From Proteobacteria bacterium SG_bin9 (GTDB lineage: Bacteria > Pseudomonadota > Alphaproteobacteria > Rhizobiales > Xanthobacteraceae), in assembly GCA_002083525.1 (NCBI GenBank), contig LWDM01000032.1, positions 407 to 62,497 on the forward strand: a stretch of DNA of 62,091 nt, read 5' to 3'. This document shows, in pieces, positions 8,810 to 17,451 of the stretch. How positions within the stretch are numbered: position 1 is the stretch's first letter; every line of letters starts with the position of its first letter. The notes below the pieces were generated by a model. The model saw nothing but the letters and a program-made list of their open reading frames with translations. It was not told the origin of the DNA and did no database searches. Made by a program: the position numbers and the translations under genes.

Positions 8810-9655
8810 TTAGATGGCGATCAGTTTGAAAGCGTCGCCGTCGCGCTTGAGGTAGCCGGGGTCGAAATGCCCGCCGATGATCAGGGTCGGGGTGTCGGCA
8901 AAGCGCGAGAAAACCTCGCGCCGCGTCCGCGCCGATTGCAGCGGATCGGAATCGACCGTTGCCGACCAGTCGAGGTGCGCCATCTGACAAGGGCTATGCG
9001 CGACATCGCCGCTGATCAGGCCTTCCTCGCCGTCGGATTTGATGTGAATGCAGACATGGCCGGGGCTGTGGCCGAAGCTCGGGATCAGTGTGAGTTCGTC
9101 GGTGAGCTTGTGATCGGCCGGCACCAGATCCACGAGGCCGGCCGCGGCAACCGGCTTAACGGAATCCTCGATGACGTTCTGCTGCTCATGCGTGCCGTTG
9201 CCGGCGAGCCAGTGATCGTATTCCGGTTTCGCGAACACATAACGCGCCTTCGTGAAAGTCGGCACCCATTTGCCGTCGACAAGCTTCGTGTTCCAGCCGA
9301 CATGGTCGACATGCATGTGCGTGCAGAACACGGTGTCGATCGACTCCGGCGGATAGCCCGCGGCGCTCATGCGATCGAGGAAGTCGGTGTGCAGATTGTT
9401 CCATGTCGGGACGCTGCGGCCCTGCTTGTCGTTGCCGAGACAGGTGTCGACGACGATGCGGCGGTTCGGCGTCTCGACGATCAGCGATTTGATGGTGAGC
9501 CGCAGCTTGCCTTCGTCGTTCGCAAACGCCGGCGCCAGCCAGGAAATCTTCTGGCATTCTTGATAGGTCGCCAGCGGCAAGATGAAGCGCGTGCCGCCGA
9601 GCGCCTCGATCTCAGCGACCTTGGTGATCTTGACCTTGCCGACCTTCCACGTCAT
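8810..9655 (-). CDS. MBL-fold metallohydrolase (lactonase-like)
   Basis: A 281-residue metallo-beta-lactamase-fold hydrolase. The THMHVDH motif gives metal ligands His113, His115, Asp117 and His118; GHSPGH, GDVAHSP and a C-terminal GGHFDP supply the remaining ligands. The arrangement is that of the AHL-lactonase/MLR-type branch, whose members open lactone rings or hydrolyse other esters. ATG at 9655 was preferred to the longer open frame because the conserved MTWKVGKVKITKV start follows it. The gene continues the minus-strand cluster VOC-MBL-FAH-GST-pheC. Confidence 0.9.
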   Translation of the reverse strand: MTWKVGKVKITKVAEIEALGGTRFILPLATYQECQKISWLAPAFANDEGKLRLTIKSLIVETPNRRIVVDTCLGNDKQGRSVPTWNNLHTDFLDRMSAAGYPPESIDTVFCTHMHVDHVGWNTKLVDGKWVPTFTKARYVFAKPEYDHWLAGNGTHEQQNVIEDSVKPVAAAGLVDLVPADHKLTDELTLIPSFGHSPGHVCIHIKSDGEEGLISGDVAHSPCQMAHLDWSATVDSDPLQSARTRREVFSRFADTPTLIIGGHFDPGYLKRDGDAFKLIAI

Positions 9656-9756
9656 GCGCGCGTCCTCGTCTTTTCTTGTTGCGCGCAAGGATGGGCAAAT
9701 TAACGCGTGGGTGCAAGGCGTGCGGTTTCGTCTAAAGGCACGGCGCCGCCCGCGGC

Positions 9757-10146
9757 TCAATATTCGGCGTAAATCTCGATGAGGTTGTTTTCCGGGTCAC
9801 GGAAGAACAGCGTGCGGTGACGCCAACTCGGCAGATCGGTCGGGCCGCGCAGAACCGGCACACCCTTGGCGACAAGCTCCGCGTGGCAGGCATCGACGGC
9901 TGGTGGCGGCACCCGGAAGGCGAGCTGGACGGACGCTGATCCGGGTGCTGCTTCTCCATCGGTGAAATTGGTCCAACCGCGTGGGCGCAGTGTCAGCAGG
10001 GATGAACCGACGCGGAAGCTGACCCAGTTCTCGAGATCGGTCTCGATCGGAAATTGCATCACGTCGCGATAGAACGCGCGCGTTTCCGCCATCTTGCTGC
10101 ACAAGAGGATGGTGTGGTCGAGGTTGCCGATTCCACCGAGGGTCAA
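9757..10146 (-). CDS. VOC family protein (glyoxalase/dioxygenase fold)
   Basis: A 129-residue protein with two beta-alpha-beta-beta-beta modules. The N-terminal NLDHTILLCSKMAETRAFYRDV gives metal ligand His11, and the C-terminal DPENNLIEIY gives Glu124, as in glyoxalase I, extradiol dioxygenases and fosfomycin-resistance enzymes. The active-site pattern is intact, but the superfamily is too broad for a reaction to be assigned. It is the first gene of a minus-strand group that continues with an MBL hydrolase about 100 bases on. Confidence 0.9.
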   Translation of the reverse strand: MTLGGIGNLDHTILLCSKMAETRAFYRDVMQFPIETDLENWVSFRVGSSLLTLRPRGWTNFTDGEAAPGSASVQLAFRVPPPAVDACHAELVAKGVPVLRGPTDLPSWRHRTLFFRDPENNLIEIYAEY

Positions 10147-10197
10147 TGTGTAGCTCCGTATTCACGCCTCTTCGCGGGCTGTGATGTTGCCCGCAAT

Positions 10198-10285
10198 CGT
10201 CATCACCGGGCTTGACCCGGTGATCCATCTTTTAAAGCTTCTGGCAAGAAGATGGATTGCCGGGTCAAGCCCGGCAATGACGATG
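10198..10285. repeat. Paired palindromic repeat (REP/BIME-like)
   Basis: Two GC-rich palindromes face each other: CACCGGGCTTGACCCGGTG in the left arm and TTGCCGGGTCAAGCCCGGCAA in the right. They are flanked by the inverted words ATCCATCTT and AAGATGGAT around a short spacer. The element lies between the VOC gene (minus) and kdgK (plus). It is a dispersed intergenic repeat type I remember from many Rhizobiales genomes and could fold as a cruciform or transcript hairpin. It reads as a spurious in-frame N-terminal extension of kdgK. Confidence 0.85.
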
Positions 10286-10302
10286 ATATCGAGGCAGTCG
10301 TT

Positions 10303-11226
10303 ATGACGACCATCGCCTGCATCGGCGAATGCATGATCGAACTGAGCGAGAACGCCGAAGGCCGCGCGGTGCGCGGTTTCGGCGGCGATACGCTCAACAC
10401 GGCCGTCTATCTCGCGCGCCTCGGCGCGCATGTGGACTACATCACCGCCCTCGGCGACGATCCGTTCAGCGATGAGATGCTGGAAGCATGGCAGGCGGAA
10501 GGCATCGGTACCACGCGGGTGCTGCGCATCGCAGGTAAGCTGCCCGGCCTTTACGCCATCAAGACCAACGAGGCCGGCGAGCGGCGGTTCTATTATTGGC
10601 GCGAGAATTCGGCCGCGCGCATATTGCTGGATCATCCGGACACCGCCGCGCTGCTCGGTGCGCTGTCCGCGTACAACGTGATCTATCTCTCAGGCATCAC
10701 GCTCTCGCTTTACAACGAGCGCGGCCGCGCGCGCCTGCTCGATGCTCTCGCGAGGGCACGTCAGAGCGGCGTGCGGGTGGCCTTCGATACCAACTTCCGC
10801 CCGCGCGGCTGGCCGTCGACCGACGTGGCGCGGCATGCGTTCGAACTGGCGTTTTCCGTCAGCGACATCGTGCTGGCGTCGGTCGAGGACCTCGCGCCGC
10901 TCTACGCGACGCCGGATGCCGGGCGGCTGATGGCGCATCTGGCGGCGGGCGAGGTCGTCATGAAGCTCGCAGAGCCGGGCTGCGTCGTCCGCTGTGCCGA
11001 CGGCGAGCAGGCCGTGCCGACAACTTCTGCGCCGAGGGTGGTCGACACCACGGCCGCCGGCGACAGTTTTTCCGCCGCCTACCTTGCCGCACGGCTTGCC
11101 GGTGTTGCACCATTCGCCGCCGCGCGCGCAGGGCATCGCCTCGCGGGCGAGGTGGTGAAGCATCCCGGCGCGATCATTCCGGAGACGGCGATGCCGAAGA
11201 ATGTTGTGAGTGAGGGATCGCGATGA
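10303..11226 (+). CDS. kdgK: 2-dehydro-3-deoxygluconate kinase (PfkB family sugar kinase)
   Basis: A 307-residue ribokinase-fold kinase that phosphorylates KDG to KDPG with ATP in the cytosol. The FGGDTLNTAVYLARLG motif (about 24-39) is the substrate-side signature of KdgK-type PfkB proteins, and DTTAAGDSFSAAYL near residue 249 carries the catalytic aspartate and anion hole. Start at 10303 because the open frame upstream is formed by a palindromic repeat. Its TGA overlaps the ATG of the KDPG aldolase gene by four bases, so the two are translationally coupled and complete the lower Entner-Doudoroff/hexuronate branch. Confidence 0.92.
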   Translation: MTTIACIGECMIELSENAEGRAVRGFGGDTLNTAVYLARLGAHVDYITALGDDPFSDEMLEAWQAEGIGTTRVLRIAGKLPGLYAIKTNEAGERRFYYWRENSAARILLDHPDTAALLGALSAYNVIYLSGITLSLYNERGRARLLDALARARQSGVRVAFDTNFRPRGWPSTDVARHAFELAFSVSDIVLASVEDLAPLYATPDAGRLMAHLAAGEVVMKLAEPGCVVRCADGEQAVPTTSAPRVVDTTAAGDSFSAAYLAARLAGVAPFAAARAGHRLAGEVVKHPGAIIPETAMPKNVVSEGSR

Positions 11227-11870
11227 AGCTGCCGGCGGACGGGCGTCAGGCGTTGCTCGACATGCTGACGGCGGCGCGGGTCGTGCCGGTGCTGACGATC
11301 GCGCGCGTCGAGCATGCCGTGCCGCTGGCGCGGGCGCTGGTGAAAGGCGGCGTCCGGACGCTGGAAATCACCTTGCGCACGCCGGTCGCGACAGAGGCTG
11401 CACAGCGGATCATCGCCGAAGTGCCGGATGCGATCGTCGGTATCGGCACGGTGACGCGGCGCGAGGACCTGATGCATGCGATGTCGCTCGGCGCAAAATT
11501 TGCGGTTAGTCCCGGCGCATCGCCGGAATTGCTCGCGACTGCGGTCGAGTTTGGGTTTCCGTTCCTGCCGGGGGTCGCGACCGCATCGGAATTGATGGCG
11601 GTGCAGATGGTCGGCCTCACCACGATGAAGTTCTTTCCCGCTGGACCCGCGGGCGGAATTCCGATGTTGCGCGCGCTGGCGGGGCCGTTCCCGCACGTTC
11701 GCTTTTGTCCGACCGGCGGCATCGGTGACGCCAACGCCGCCGAGTGGCTCGCCGAGCCGAATGTGATTGCCGTCGGCGGCTCGTGGCTGACGCCTGCCGC
11801 CGAGGTCGAAGCGGGCAGTTGGGATGCGATCACCGCGCGCGCTGAGCGCACGATGAAGGCGCTGAGGTAG
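11223..11870 (+). CDS. eda: KDPG/KHG aldolase
   Basis: A 215-residue class I aldolase that splits 2-keto-3-deoxy-6-phosphogluconate to pyruvate and glyceraldehyde-3-phosphate. Catalytic Glu48 (RTLEIT) and Schiff-base Lys136 (TMKFFPA) are in place, with GIGTV and SPGASPEL lining the phosphate/pyruvate pocket and CPTGGI near the C-terminus. Length is normal. It overlaps the preceding kdgK by ATGA. No gluconate dehydratase or transporter is next to it, so KDG must come from elsewhere. Confidence 0.95.
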   Translation: MKLPADGRQALLDMLTAARVVPVLTIARVEHAVPLARALVKGGVRTLEITLRTPVATEAAQRIIAEVPDAIVGIGTVTRREDLMHAMSLGAKFAVSPGASPELLATAVEFGFPFLPGVATASELMAVQMVGLTTMKFFPAGPAGGIPMLRALAGPFPHVRFCPTGGIGDANAAEWLAEPNVIAVGGSWLTPAAEVEAGSWDAITARAERTMKALR

Positions 11871-11875
11871 TTGTC

Positions 11876-12028
11876 GTCATTCCGGGGCGCGAGCAAAGCG
11901 AGCGAGCCCGGAATCCATAACCCCGGTGCTCATTGGGATTTGCCGTCGCAGAGCCATTGTTGATCTTCGCCAAATGTCTGCTGCGGCGTATGGATTCCGG
12001 GCCCGCCCTCCGGGCGTCCCGGAATGAC
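11876..12028. repeat. Long inverted-repeat intergenic element
   Basis: The element is bounded by perfect 11-bp inverted ends (GTCATTCCGGG at 11876 and CCCGGAATGAC at 12018). A second perfect 13-bp inverted pair lies inside (CCCGGAATCCATA at 11907, TATGGATTCCGGG at 11989). Each arm is itself a GC-rich palindrome. It fills the space between the convergent eda and gamma-glutamyltransferase genes and may double as a bidirectional transcription barrier. The type is common in Bradyrhizobium-like intergenic DNA (recollection, not searched). Confidence 0.88.
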
Positions 12029-12033
12029 AGACC

Positions 12034-13674
12034 TCAGAACCCCATCGCCGCGCCGTCGCTGCGCGGATCGGTGGCACCTTCAAACTTGCCGTCCGGATAG
12101 AGCACGATCGCACCGGCGTGGCCCATGGTCGAGGTGAAGTCGGGAAGCACCTCGATATCGTGACCGGCCGCGCGCATCTGCTCGATCAGCTTCGGATCGA
12201 AGCGGCTCTCGAGTTTCAGCGTGACGCTCTCCGCGCCCCATGTCCGCCCGAGCAGCCAGCGCGGCGCGGTGACGGCCGCCTGCAGACCCTGGCCGTACAT
12301 GGCGTAGCGGCTGAACACCGCCGATTGCGTCTGCGGCTGACCTTCGCCGCCCATGGTGCCGTAGACCATGCGGCGTCCGTCTTCGAACAGAGCGAGCGCC
12401 GGATTGAGGGTGTGGAACGGCTTGCGGCCCGGACCGATCACGCGCGGGCCTTTGCCTTCGAGGAAGAAGCTCGAGCCGCGGTTCTGCCAGACGAGCCCGG
12501 CGTTCTCGAGCACGCAGCCCGAGCCGAACTCGAAGTAGATGCTTTGAATGAACGACACCGCGAGGCCGTTGCCGTCGATGGCGCCGAGCCACACCGTATC
12601 GCCGGGATTGGTCGGATACGGCCAGGGCAGGGCAGTCTTGCGGTTGATCTTCTTCGCGAGTTCGTCGAGCTTGGCGGATTGCAGATACGCTTCCGGCTTC
12701 TCCGTCATCGAGCCCGGATCGCCGATGATGCGGTCGCGCACGAGGAACGCCTGCTTGGTCGCTTCGATGATGCCGTGCAGATAGTCGAAGCCGTTCGCAT
12801 CCTTGATGCCGAGCCGTTCGAACAGCGCAAGGATCATCAGCGAGGCGAGGCCCTGCGTCGGCGGCGGGAAGTTGTAGAGCGAAGCGCCCTTGACGTTGAC
12901 CGAGAGCGGCGCGCGCTGCTGCGCCTTGTGCGCGGCGAGGTCTTCGGCAGTCACCGGCGCGCCGCAGCGCGCAAGATCGGCGGCGATCTCCTTCGACAGT
13001 TCGCCGCTGTAGAAGCTCGACGCACCTTGCTTGCCGAGACGCTTCAGCGTGTTCGCCAGCGCCGGCAGCTTCATCAGCTCGCCTTCCTTCGGCAGCTTGC
13101 CGTTCAGCAGGAAGGTCTTTGTGAAGTTCGGCGAGTCCTTCAGTTCGGGAAGTTTTGTTTCGGTGAGTTCTTCCTGGCTTTGGGTGACCGCGAAGCCATT
13201 CTCGCCCGACCACACCGCGTCTTCGACCAGACGCGAGAGCGGCAGCTTGCCGCCGAGGCCGGCGCTGATCTTCAGCACTTCATCCCAGCCGGAAAGCGTG
13301 CCCGCGACCGTGTTCGCCGCGAGCGGACCACGCTGCGGAATCGAAGAGAGACCCTTGCTCTTGTAGAACTCCGGAGTTGCCGCCTTCGCCGCGCCACCGC
13401 AGGCATCGACCGCGATCACCGGCTTGCCCTTTGCCGAAATCAGCCAGAAGCCGTCGCCGCCGATCGATGTCATGTGCGGATAGACGACCGCGAGCGACGC
13501 GGCCATCGCCACCGTCGCTTCAATGGCGTTGCCGCCGTCGCGCAGCACGCGCAATCCAGCTTCGCTGGCGAGATTGTGGGGCGAGGTCACCATGCCGCGG
13601 CGGGCACGAGGCGTATTCAGCATTGGCTTCAAGTCCAGCGGTAACGGAGGGAGGAAAGCGTGGTGGTATGCCAC
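12034..13674 (-). CDS. Gamma-glutamyltransferase family protein
   Basis: A 546-residue Ntn-hydrolase of the GGT family (glutathione hydrolase or related acylase). It is made as a proenzyme; the self-cleavage and nucleophile threonine is Thr360 in NPGDTVWLGAIDG. The family's N-terminal ARRGMVTSPHNLAS and VYPHMTSIGGDGFWL motifs and the C-terminal GTMGGEGQPQTQ loop are present. No signal peptide is visible, so it should be cytosolic, unlike E. coli Ggt. The start is a GTG with only a weak ribosome site; an ATG at 13623 is an alternative. Substrate (glutathione versus other gamma-glutamyl or acyl amides) is undetermined. Confidence 0.9.
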   Translation of the reverse strand: MAYHHAFLPPLPLDLKPMLNTPRARRGMVTSPHNLASEAGLRVLRDGGNAIEATVAMAASLAVVYPHMTSIGGDGFWLISAKGKPVIAVDACGGAAKAATPEFYKSKGLSSIPQRGPLAANTVAGTLSGWDEVLKISAGLGGKLPLSRLVEDAVWSGENGFAVTQSQEELTETKLPELKDSPNFTKTFLLNGKLPKEGELMKLPALANTLKRLGKQGASSFYSGELSKEIAADLARCGAPVTAEDLAAHKAQQRAPLSVNVKGASLYNFPPPTQGLASLMILALFERLGIKDANGFDYLHGIIEATKQAFLVRDRIIGDPGSMTEKPEAYLQSAKLDELAKKINRKTALPWPYPTNPGDTVWLGAIDGNGLAVSFIQSIYFEFGSGCVLENAGLVWQNRGSSFFLEGKGPRVIGPGRKPFHTLNPALALFEDGRRMVYGTMGGEGQPQTQSAVFSRYAMYGQGLQAAVTAPRWLLGRTWGAESVTLKLESRFDPKLIEQMRAAGHDIEVLPDFTSTMGHAGAIVLYPDGKFEGATDPRSDGAAMGF

Positions 13675-13743
13675 GCTGTCTACATGGCTGCGACGCGCTT
13701 GTCATGGCGCAAAAGCACGCTTCCCGCAGGATGAAAAGGCAGT

Positions 13744-14412
13744 TCAGAGTGTCTTCGACCAAGCCGCGATGTCCTGCGCCAGTTCGCGCAGCACGTCGGC
13801 ATCCTTGCGGCCGCTGCGCGCGAGCACATGGAAGGCGTGATCGGCACCGTCGATGATCTTCAGCGTCGCGTCCTTGCCCATGCTCGCAACGACCGGCTCA
13901 AACAGCGTGAGGTCCGCGAGTTCGTCGCGCGTACCTTGCAGGAACAGCGTCGGAATTTTCACGTCCGCAAGATGTTTCGCGCGCTCGGTCGCCGGCTTCT
14001 TGGCGAGGTGCAGCGGAAAGCCGATGAAGGCGAGGCCGGCGACGTTCGGCAACGGCCTGAGCGCCTGCGCCTGCGAGGTCATGCGGCCGCCGAACGATTT
14101 GCCGCCCGCGATCAGCTTGAGCTTCGGCGCGCGGCGTGCCGCTTCGTTGACGGCAGCACGGACCGTGGCATGACACACCGGCGGCGGATCGGTGCGTTTC
14201 TTGCCCTGCTCGAAGTAGGGGAACTGATAGCGCAGCGTGCCGACGCCGACGGCGGCAAGCTCATTGGCAATCGCCGTCATGAACGAATGCGCCATGCCGG
14301 CGCCCGCGCCGTGCGCAAGCACGTAAAGCGCGTGCGCCTTTGGCGGCAGCATCAAGAGGCCGGAGACGTTGGTCTCCGCATCGACCGCAATGGTGAGCGG
14401 CTCGGACTCCAC
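13744..14412 (-). CDS. Alpha/beta hydrolase (dienelactone hydrolase-like)
   Basis: A 222-residue alpha/beta hydrolase of the KANL3/Tex30-like group. The oxyanion segment AHGAGAGMAHSF, nucleophile Ser106 in GGKSFGGRM and a catalytic-histidine region DGADHAFHV near the C-terminus are intact. I set the start at a GTG at 14412 whose first base is the last base of the TAG stop of the nitroreductase gene, a coupling overlap. The frame stays open far upstream across that gene, but that part is only its shadow. The substrate is unknown; members are esterases or acyl hydrolases. Confidence 0.85.
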   Translation of the reverse strand: MESEPLTIAVDAETNVSGLLMLPPKAHALYVLAHGAGAGMAHSFMTAIANELAAVGVGTLRYQFPYFEQGKKRTDPPPVCHATVRAAVNEAARRAPKLKLIAGGKSFGGRMTSQAQALRPLPNVAGLAFIGFPLHLAKKPATERAKHLADVKIPTLFLQGTRDELADLTLFEPVVASMGKDATLKIIDGADHAFHVLARSGRKDADVLRELAQDIAAWSKTL

Positions 14413-14975
14413 TAAAACCGCGTGACGATGTCGGTGAGCGCCGGGCGCGGGCGATCCTCGATCGGCGCAGCCGCGCGGCCGATGTGAATGAAGCCCGCGA
14501 TCTTCTCGAACGGCTTCAGGCCGAGCGCATCGAGGGTCAGGCGATCGAACGCGGCCCAGCCGGTCAGCCAGTTGGCGACGAAGCCGAGTGCGTGTGCGGC
14601 GTGGACGATGTTCATCGCGCTGGCGCCGACGGAGAGTTCTTGCTCCCACTCGGGGATCTTCGGATGCGCAGTCGCGCGACTGACCACGGCGATGACCAGT
14701 GGCGCATGCAGGAAGCGCTTGCGCTCGACTTCGATCTGGTCGGCGGTGGCTTCCGGATTGCGTTCCTTGAAACGCTCGGCCAAGAGCCTGCCGGCGCGCT
14801 CGCGTCCGTCGCCTTCGAACACGATGAAGCGCCAGGGCGACAGCTTGCCGTGATCGGGCACGCGCGAGCCGATGGTCAGGATCGTATCGAGCTGTTCGGG
14901 CGAGGGGCCGGGGCCGCTCATGTCGAACGGCTTCAGCGAGCGGCGGGTTTTCAGAAGATCGAGGGCGTCGGGCAT
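14412..14975 (-). CDS. Nitroreductase family flavoprotein
   Basis: A 187-residue FMN-dependent nitroreductase-fold protein of the small YdjA type. RRSLKPF at the N-terminus and RVPDHGKLSPWRFIVF supply FMN contacts; NIVHAAHALGFVANWLTGW forms the dimer and flavin face; GFIHIGR closes the fold. These enzymes reduce nitro, quinone or enone compounds with NAD(P)H. The ATG at 14975 is chosen over a TTG five codons earlier. It is coupled to the downstream hydrolase gene by a one-base overlap. Confidence 0.88.
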   Translation of the reverse strand: MPDALDLLKTRRSLKPFDMSGPGPSPEQLDTILTIGSRVPDHGKLSPWRFIVFEGDGRERAGRLLAERFKERNPEATADQIEVERKRFLHAPLVIAVVSRATAHPKIPEWEQELSVGASAMNIVHAAHALGFVANWLTGWAAFDRLTLDALGLKPFEKIAGFIHIGRAAAPIEDRPRPALTDIVTRF

Positions 14976-15069
14976 CAGGCGAACTTTCAATAGCCAGCAA
15001 ATCTGCTTGTCATATCGAGGTTTGATCGCGGCATCACAAGAGCGCGCAGTTTAGCAGGTGTCTAACTTT

Positions 15070-15188
15070 GCCCCGGACGCAGTGCAATGCGAAGCGTTAC
15101 GCTGCTGATCCGGGGCCATACCACCCACGGAATCTGGAACGGTCCCGGATCAGCGAAGCAGCGTTGCACGCTGCATCGCGTCCGGGAC
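15070..15188. repeat. Inverted-repeat intergenic element
   Basis: Two long arms, one at about 15070-15116 and one at about 15144-15186, are largely reverse complements. Both contain CCCGGA, a GCAGCG-type core and GCGTCCGGG-type ends. The element lies just beyond the 3' end of thrS, where a terminator would be expected, and belongs to the interspersed Bradyrhizobiaceae-type repeats seen elsewhere in the window. Confidence 0.8.
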
Positions 15189-15194
15189 AAGCAG

Positions 15195-17204
15195 TTACTC
15201 CGCCGCCTGCGCGGCTTCCAGCTTCGCGCGCTTCAGGTCCGGCGGCGTCGCTTCGTCGACCAGCGATGCGATCGCCTCAGTCAGCGACATCACCTTCTGG
15301 CCTTCGCTGCCGAGGCGGCGGATCGAGACGCCGCGCGTCTCGGCTTCCTTCTTGCCGACGACGACCAGCGCCGGGACCTTCGCCAGCGAATGTTCGCGCA
15401 CCTTGTAATTGATCTTCTCGTTGCGAAGATCGATTTCGGCGCGCAGCCCCGCGCGGCGCAGCTGCTTCAGCACGTCCTGCGCATACTCGTCTGCGTCGGA
15501 CGTGATGGTGGCGACGACGATCTGCGTCGGCGCCAGCCAGAGCGGGAAGTGGCCGGCGTAATGCTCGATCAGGATGCCGGTGAAGCGCTCCAGCGAGCCG
15601 CAGATCGCGCGATGTACCATCACCGGCGTCTTCTTGCCGGAGTCGGCGTCGATGTAGAACGCACCGAACCGCTCCGGCAGATTGAAGTCGACCTGCGTGG
15701 TGCCGCACTGCCAGTCGCGGCCGATGGCATCGCGCAGCACGTATTCGAACTTCGGTCCGTAGAACGCGCCTTCGCCCGGATTGATTTCCGTCTTGATGCG
15801 GTTGCTGCTCTGGCTCTGGATCTGCTGGAGCACCTTGCCCATCACGTCTTCGGCGTGATCCCACGCCGCGTCGGTGCCGACGCGTTTTTCGGGGCGCGTC
15901 GAGAGCTTCACCACCAGTTCGCCGTCAAAGCCGAAATCCGAATAGGTCGACAGGATCAGGTCGTTGATCTTGAGACACTCGGCCGCGAGCTGCTCCTCGG
16001 TGCAGAACACATGTGCGTCGTCCTGCGTGAAACCGCGCACGCGCAAGAGACCGTGCATCGCGCCGGACGCTTCATAGCGATGGACGATGCCGAACTCCGC
16101 GAGGCGAATGGGCAACTCGCGATAGCTCTTCAGCCCGTGTTTGAAGATCTGCACGTGACCGGGGCAGTTCATCGGCTTCAGCGCGAACCAGCGCTTGTCC
16201 TCGGCCTCGTCGCCGGCCGACTGCGCCGCGAACATGTTCTCGCGGTACCACTGCCAATGGCCGGACGTTTCCCACAGCGCCTTGTCGAGAATCTGCGGTG
16301 CGTTCACCTCGTCGTAGTCGCCGGCGAGGCGGCGGCGCATGTAGGCGATGATCGCCTGAAACAACGTCCAGCCCTTTGCGTGCCAGAACACGACGCCCGG
16401 GCCTTCTTCCTGAAAGTGGAAGAGGTCCATCTCGCGGCCGAGGCGGCGATGGTCGCGCTTCTCGGCTTCCTCGAGCTGCTTGAGATAGCCGTCGAGCTCT
16501 TCCTGCTTGGCGAACGCCGTGCCGTAGATGCGAGTCAGCATCGGATTGTTGCTGTCGCCGCGCCAGTAGGCGCCGGCCACCTTCATGAGCTTGAAGGCGT
16601 TGCCCACTTTGCCGGTCGAGGTCATGTGCGGGCCGCGGCACAGATCGAACCACTCACCCTGCTTGTAGATGTTGATCGACTGATCCGCCGGAATGGCGTC
16701 GACCAGTTCGACCTTGAACAGCTCGCCCTTGTCCTTGAACACCTGCTTGGTCTGGTCGCGGGTCCAGACCTCCTTGGTGAAGGGCTGATCCTTGGCGATG
16801 ATCTCGCGCATCTTCTTCTCGATCGCGGCGAAGTCGTCCGGCGTGAACGGCTCGTTGCGGAAGAAGTCGTAATAGAAGCCGTTCTCGATCACAGGACCAA
16901 TGGTGACCTGCGTGCCGGGCCAAAGCGATTGCACCGCTTCGGCGAGCACGTGCGCGGCGTCGTGCCGGATCAGCTCAAGCGCGCGCGGATCGTCGCGGTT
17001 GACGAACTCGATCTTGGCATCGCGGGTGATGCTGTCGGCCAGATCAGCGAGGTGGCCGTCCAGCGCCATGGCGACCGTGCGCTTCGCCAGCGAGGGCGAG
17101 ATGCCCTTGGCGATGTCGAGGCCGGTGATGTTCTTGGGGTACTGGCGCTGGGCGCCGTCGGGGAAGGTGAGAGTGACCTGAGCGCCACCTGCAACGTCGT
17201 TCAT
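15195..17204 (-). CDS. thrS: Threonyl-tRNA synthetase
   Basis: A 669-residue class II synthetase that charges tRNA-Thr. Domain order is complete: N-terminal TGS domain (about 1-65), editing domain, catalytic core with KPMNCPGHVQIF (zinc cysteine) and motif 2 HGLLRVRGFTQDD, FGAFYIDADSGKKTPVMVHRA, and the C-terminal anticodon-binding domain. A short charged alanine-rich tail extends the usual end. The ATG at 17204 has a GGAGACTAAA ribosome site; an in-frame ATG four codons upstream overlaps that site and is less likely. It is monocistronic. Confidence 0.97.
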   Translation of the reverse strand: MNDVAGGAQVTLTFPDGAQRQYPKNITGLDIAKGISPSLAKRTVAMALDGHLADLADSITRDAKIEFVNRDDPRALELIRHDAAHVLAEAVQSLWPGTQVTIGPVIENGFYYDFFRNEPFTPDDFAAIEKKMREIIAKDQPFTKEVWTRDQTKQVFKDKGELFKVELVDAIPADQSINIYKQGEWFDLCRGPHMTSTGKVGNAFKLMKVAGAYWRGDSNNPMLTRIYGTAFAKQEELDGYLKQLEEAEKRDHRRLGREMDLFHFQEEGPGVVFWHAKGWTLFQAIIAYMRRRLAGDYDEVNAPQILDKALWETSGHWQWYRENMFAAQSAGDEAEDKRWFALKPMNCPGHVQIFKHGLKSYRELPIRLAEFGIVHRYEASGAMHGLLRVRGFTQDDAHVFCTEEQLAAECLKINDLILSTYSDFGFDGELVVKLSTRPEKRVGTDAAWDHAEDVMGKVLQQIQSQSSNRIKTEINPGEGAFYGPKFEYVLRDAIGRDWQCGTTQVDFNLPERFGAFYIDADSGKKTPVMVHRAICGSLERFTGILIEHYAGHFPLWLAPTQIVVATITSDADEYAQDVLKQLRRAGLRAEIDLRNEKINYKVREHSLAKVPALVVVGKKEAETRGVSIRRLGSEGQKVMSLTEAIASLVDEATPPDLKRAKLEAAQAAE

Positions 17205-17451
17205 TTTAGTCTCCATGTGGCTCACTCCTGCGAACCAACGCAGGTAAGCGGTACGTACGGAGCGCTGTATAGCAGCGTAGGTGCCTGTGGAAACAGGAAA
17301 TTTTGGGCCGGAGGCGTCCCGCGGCGGCATCGGGCTGTGGACTGCGCACCATGCCCCGTCAGGGCAGCAATCGTCCCGGTTCCGGCCGATTGAACAAAAC
17401 CCGCTCAGCTTGGACTAACATATTGAAATGGCTCTTTGGCGGGAGGCGGCC

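Noticed and set aside
12118..13644. A 508-codon open frame antisense to the gamma-glutamyltransferase gene
   Set aside because: Shadow of the conserved gene; composition is atypical for a real protein.
13744..15000. A 418-residue fusion of the hydrolase with an upstream domain
   Set aside because: The N-terminal half is only the out-of-frame shadow of the nitroreductase gene; a GTG at 14412 gives the real hydrolase.
15087..17393. A 768-codon open frame antisense to thrS
   Set aside because: It is the mirror of a well-conserved thrS; the high GC keeps antisense frames open. The product has biased His/Arg/Leu composition and no domain.
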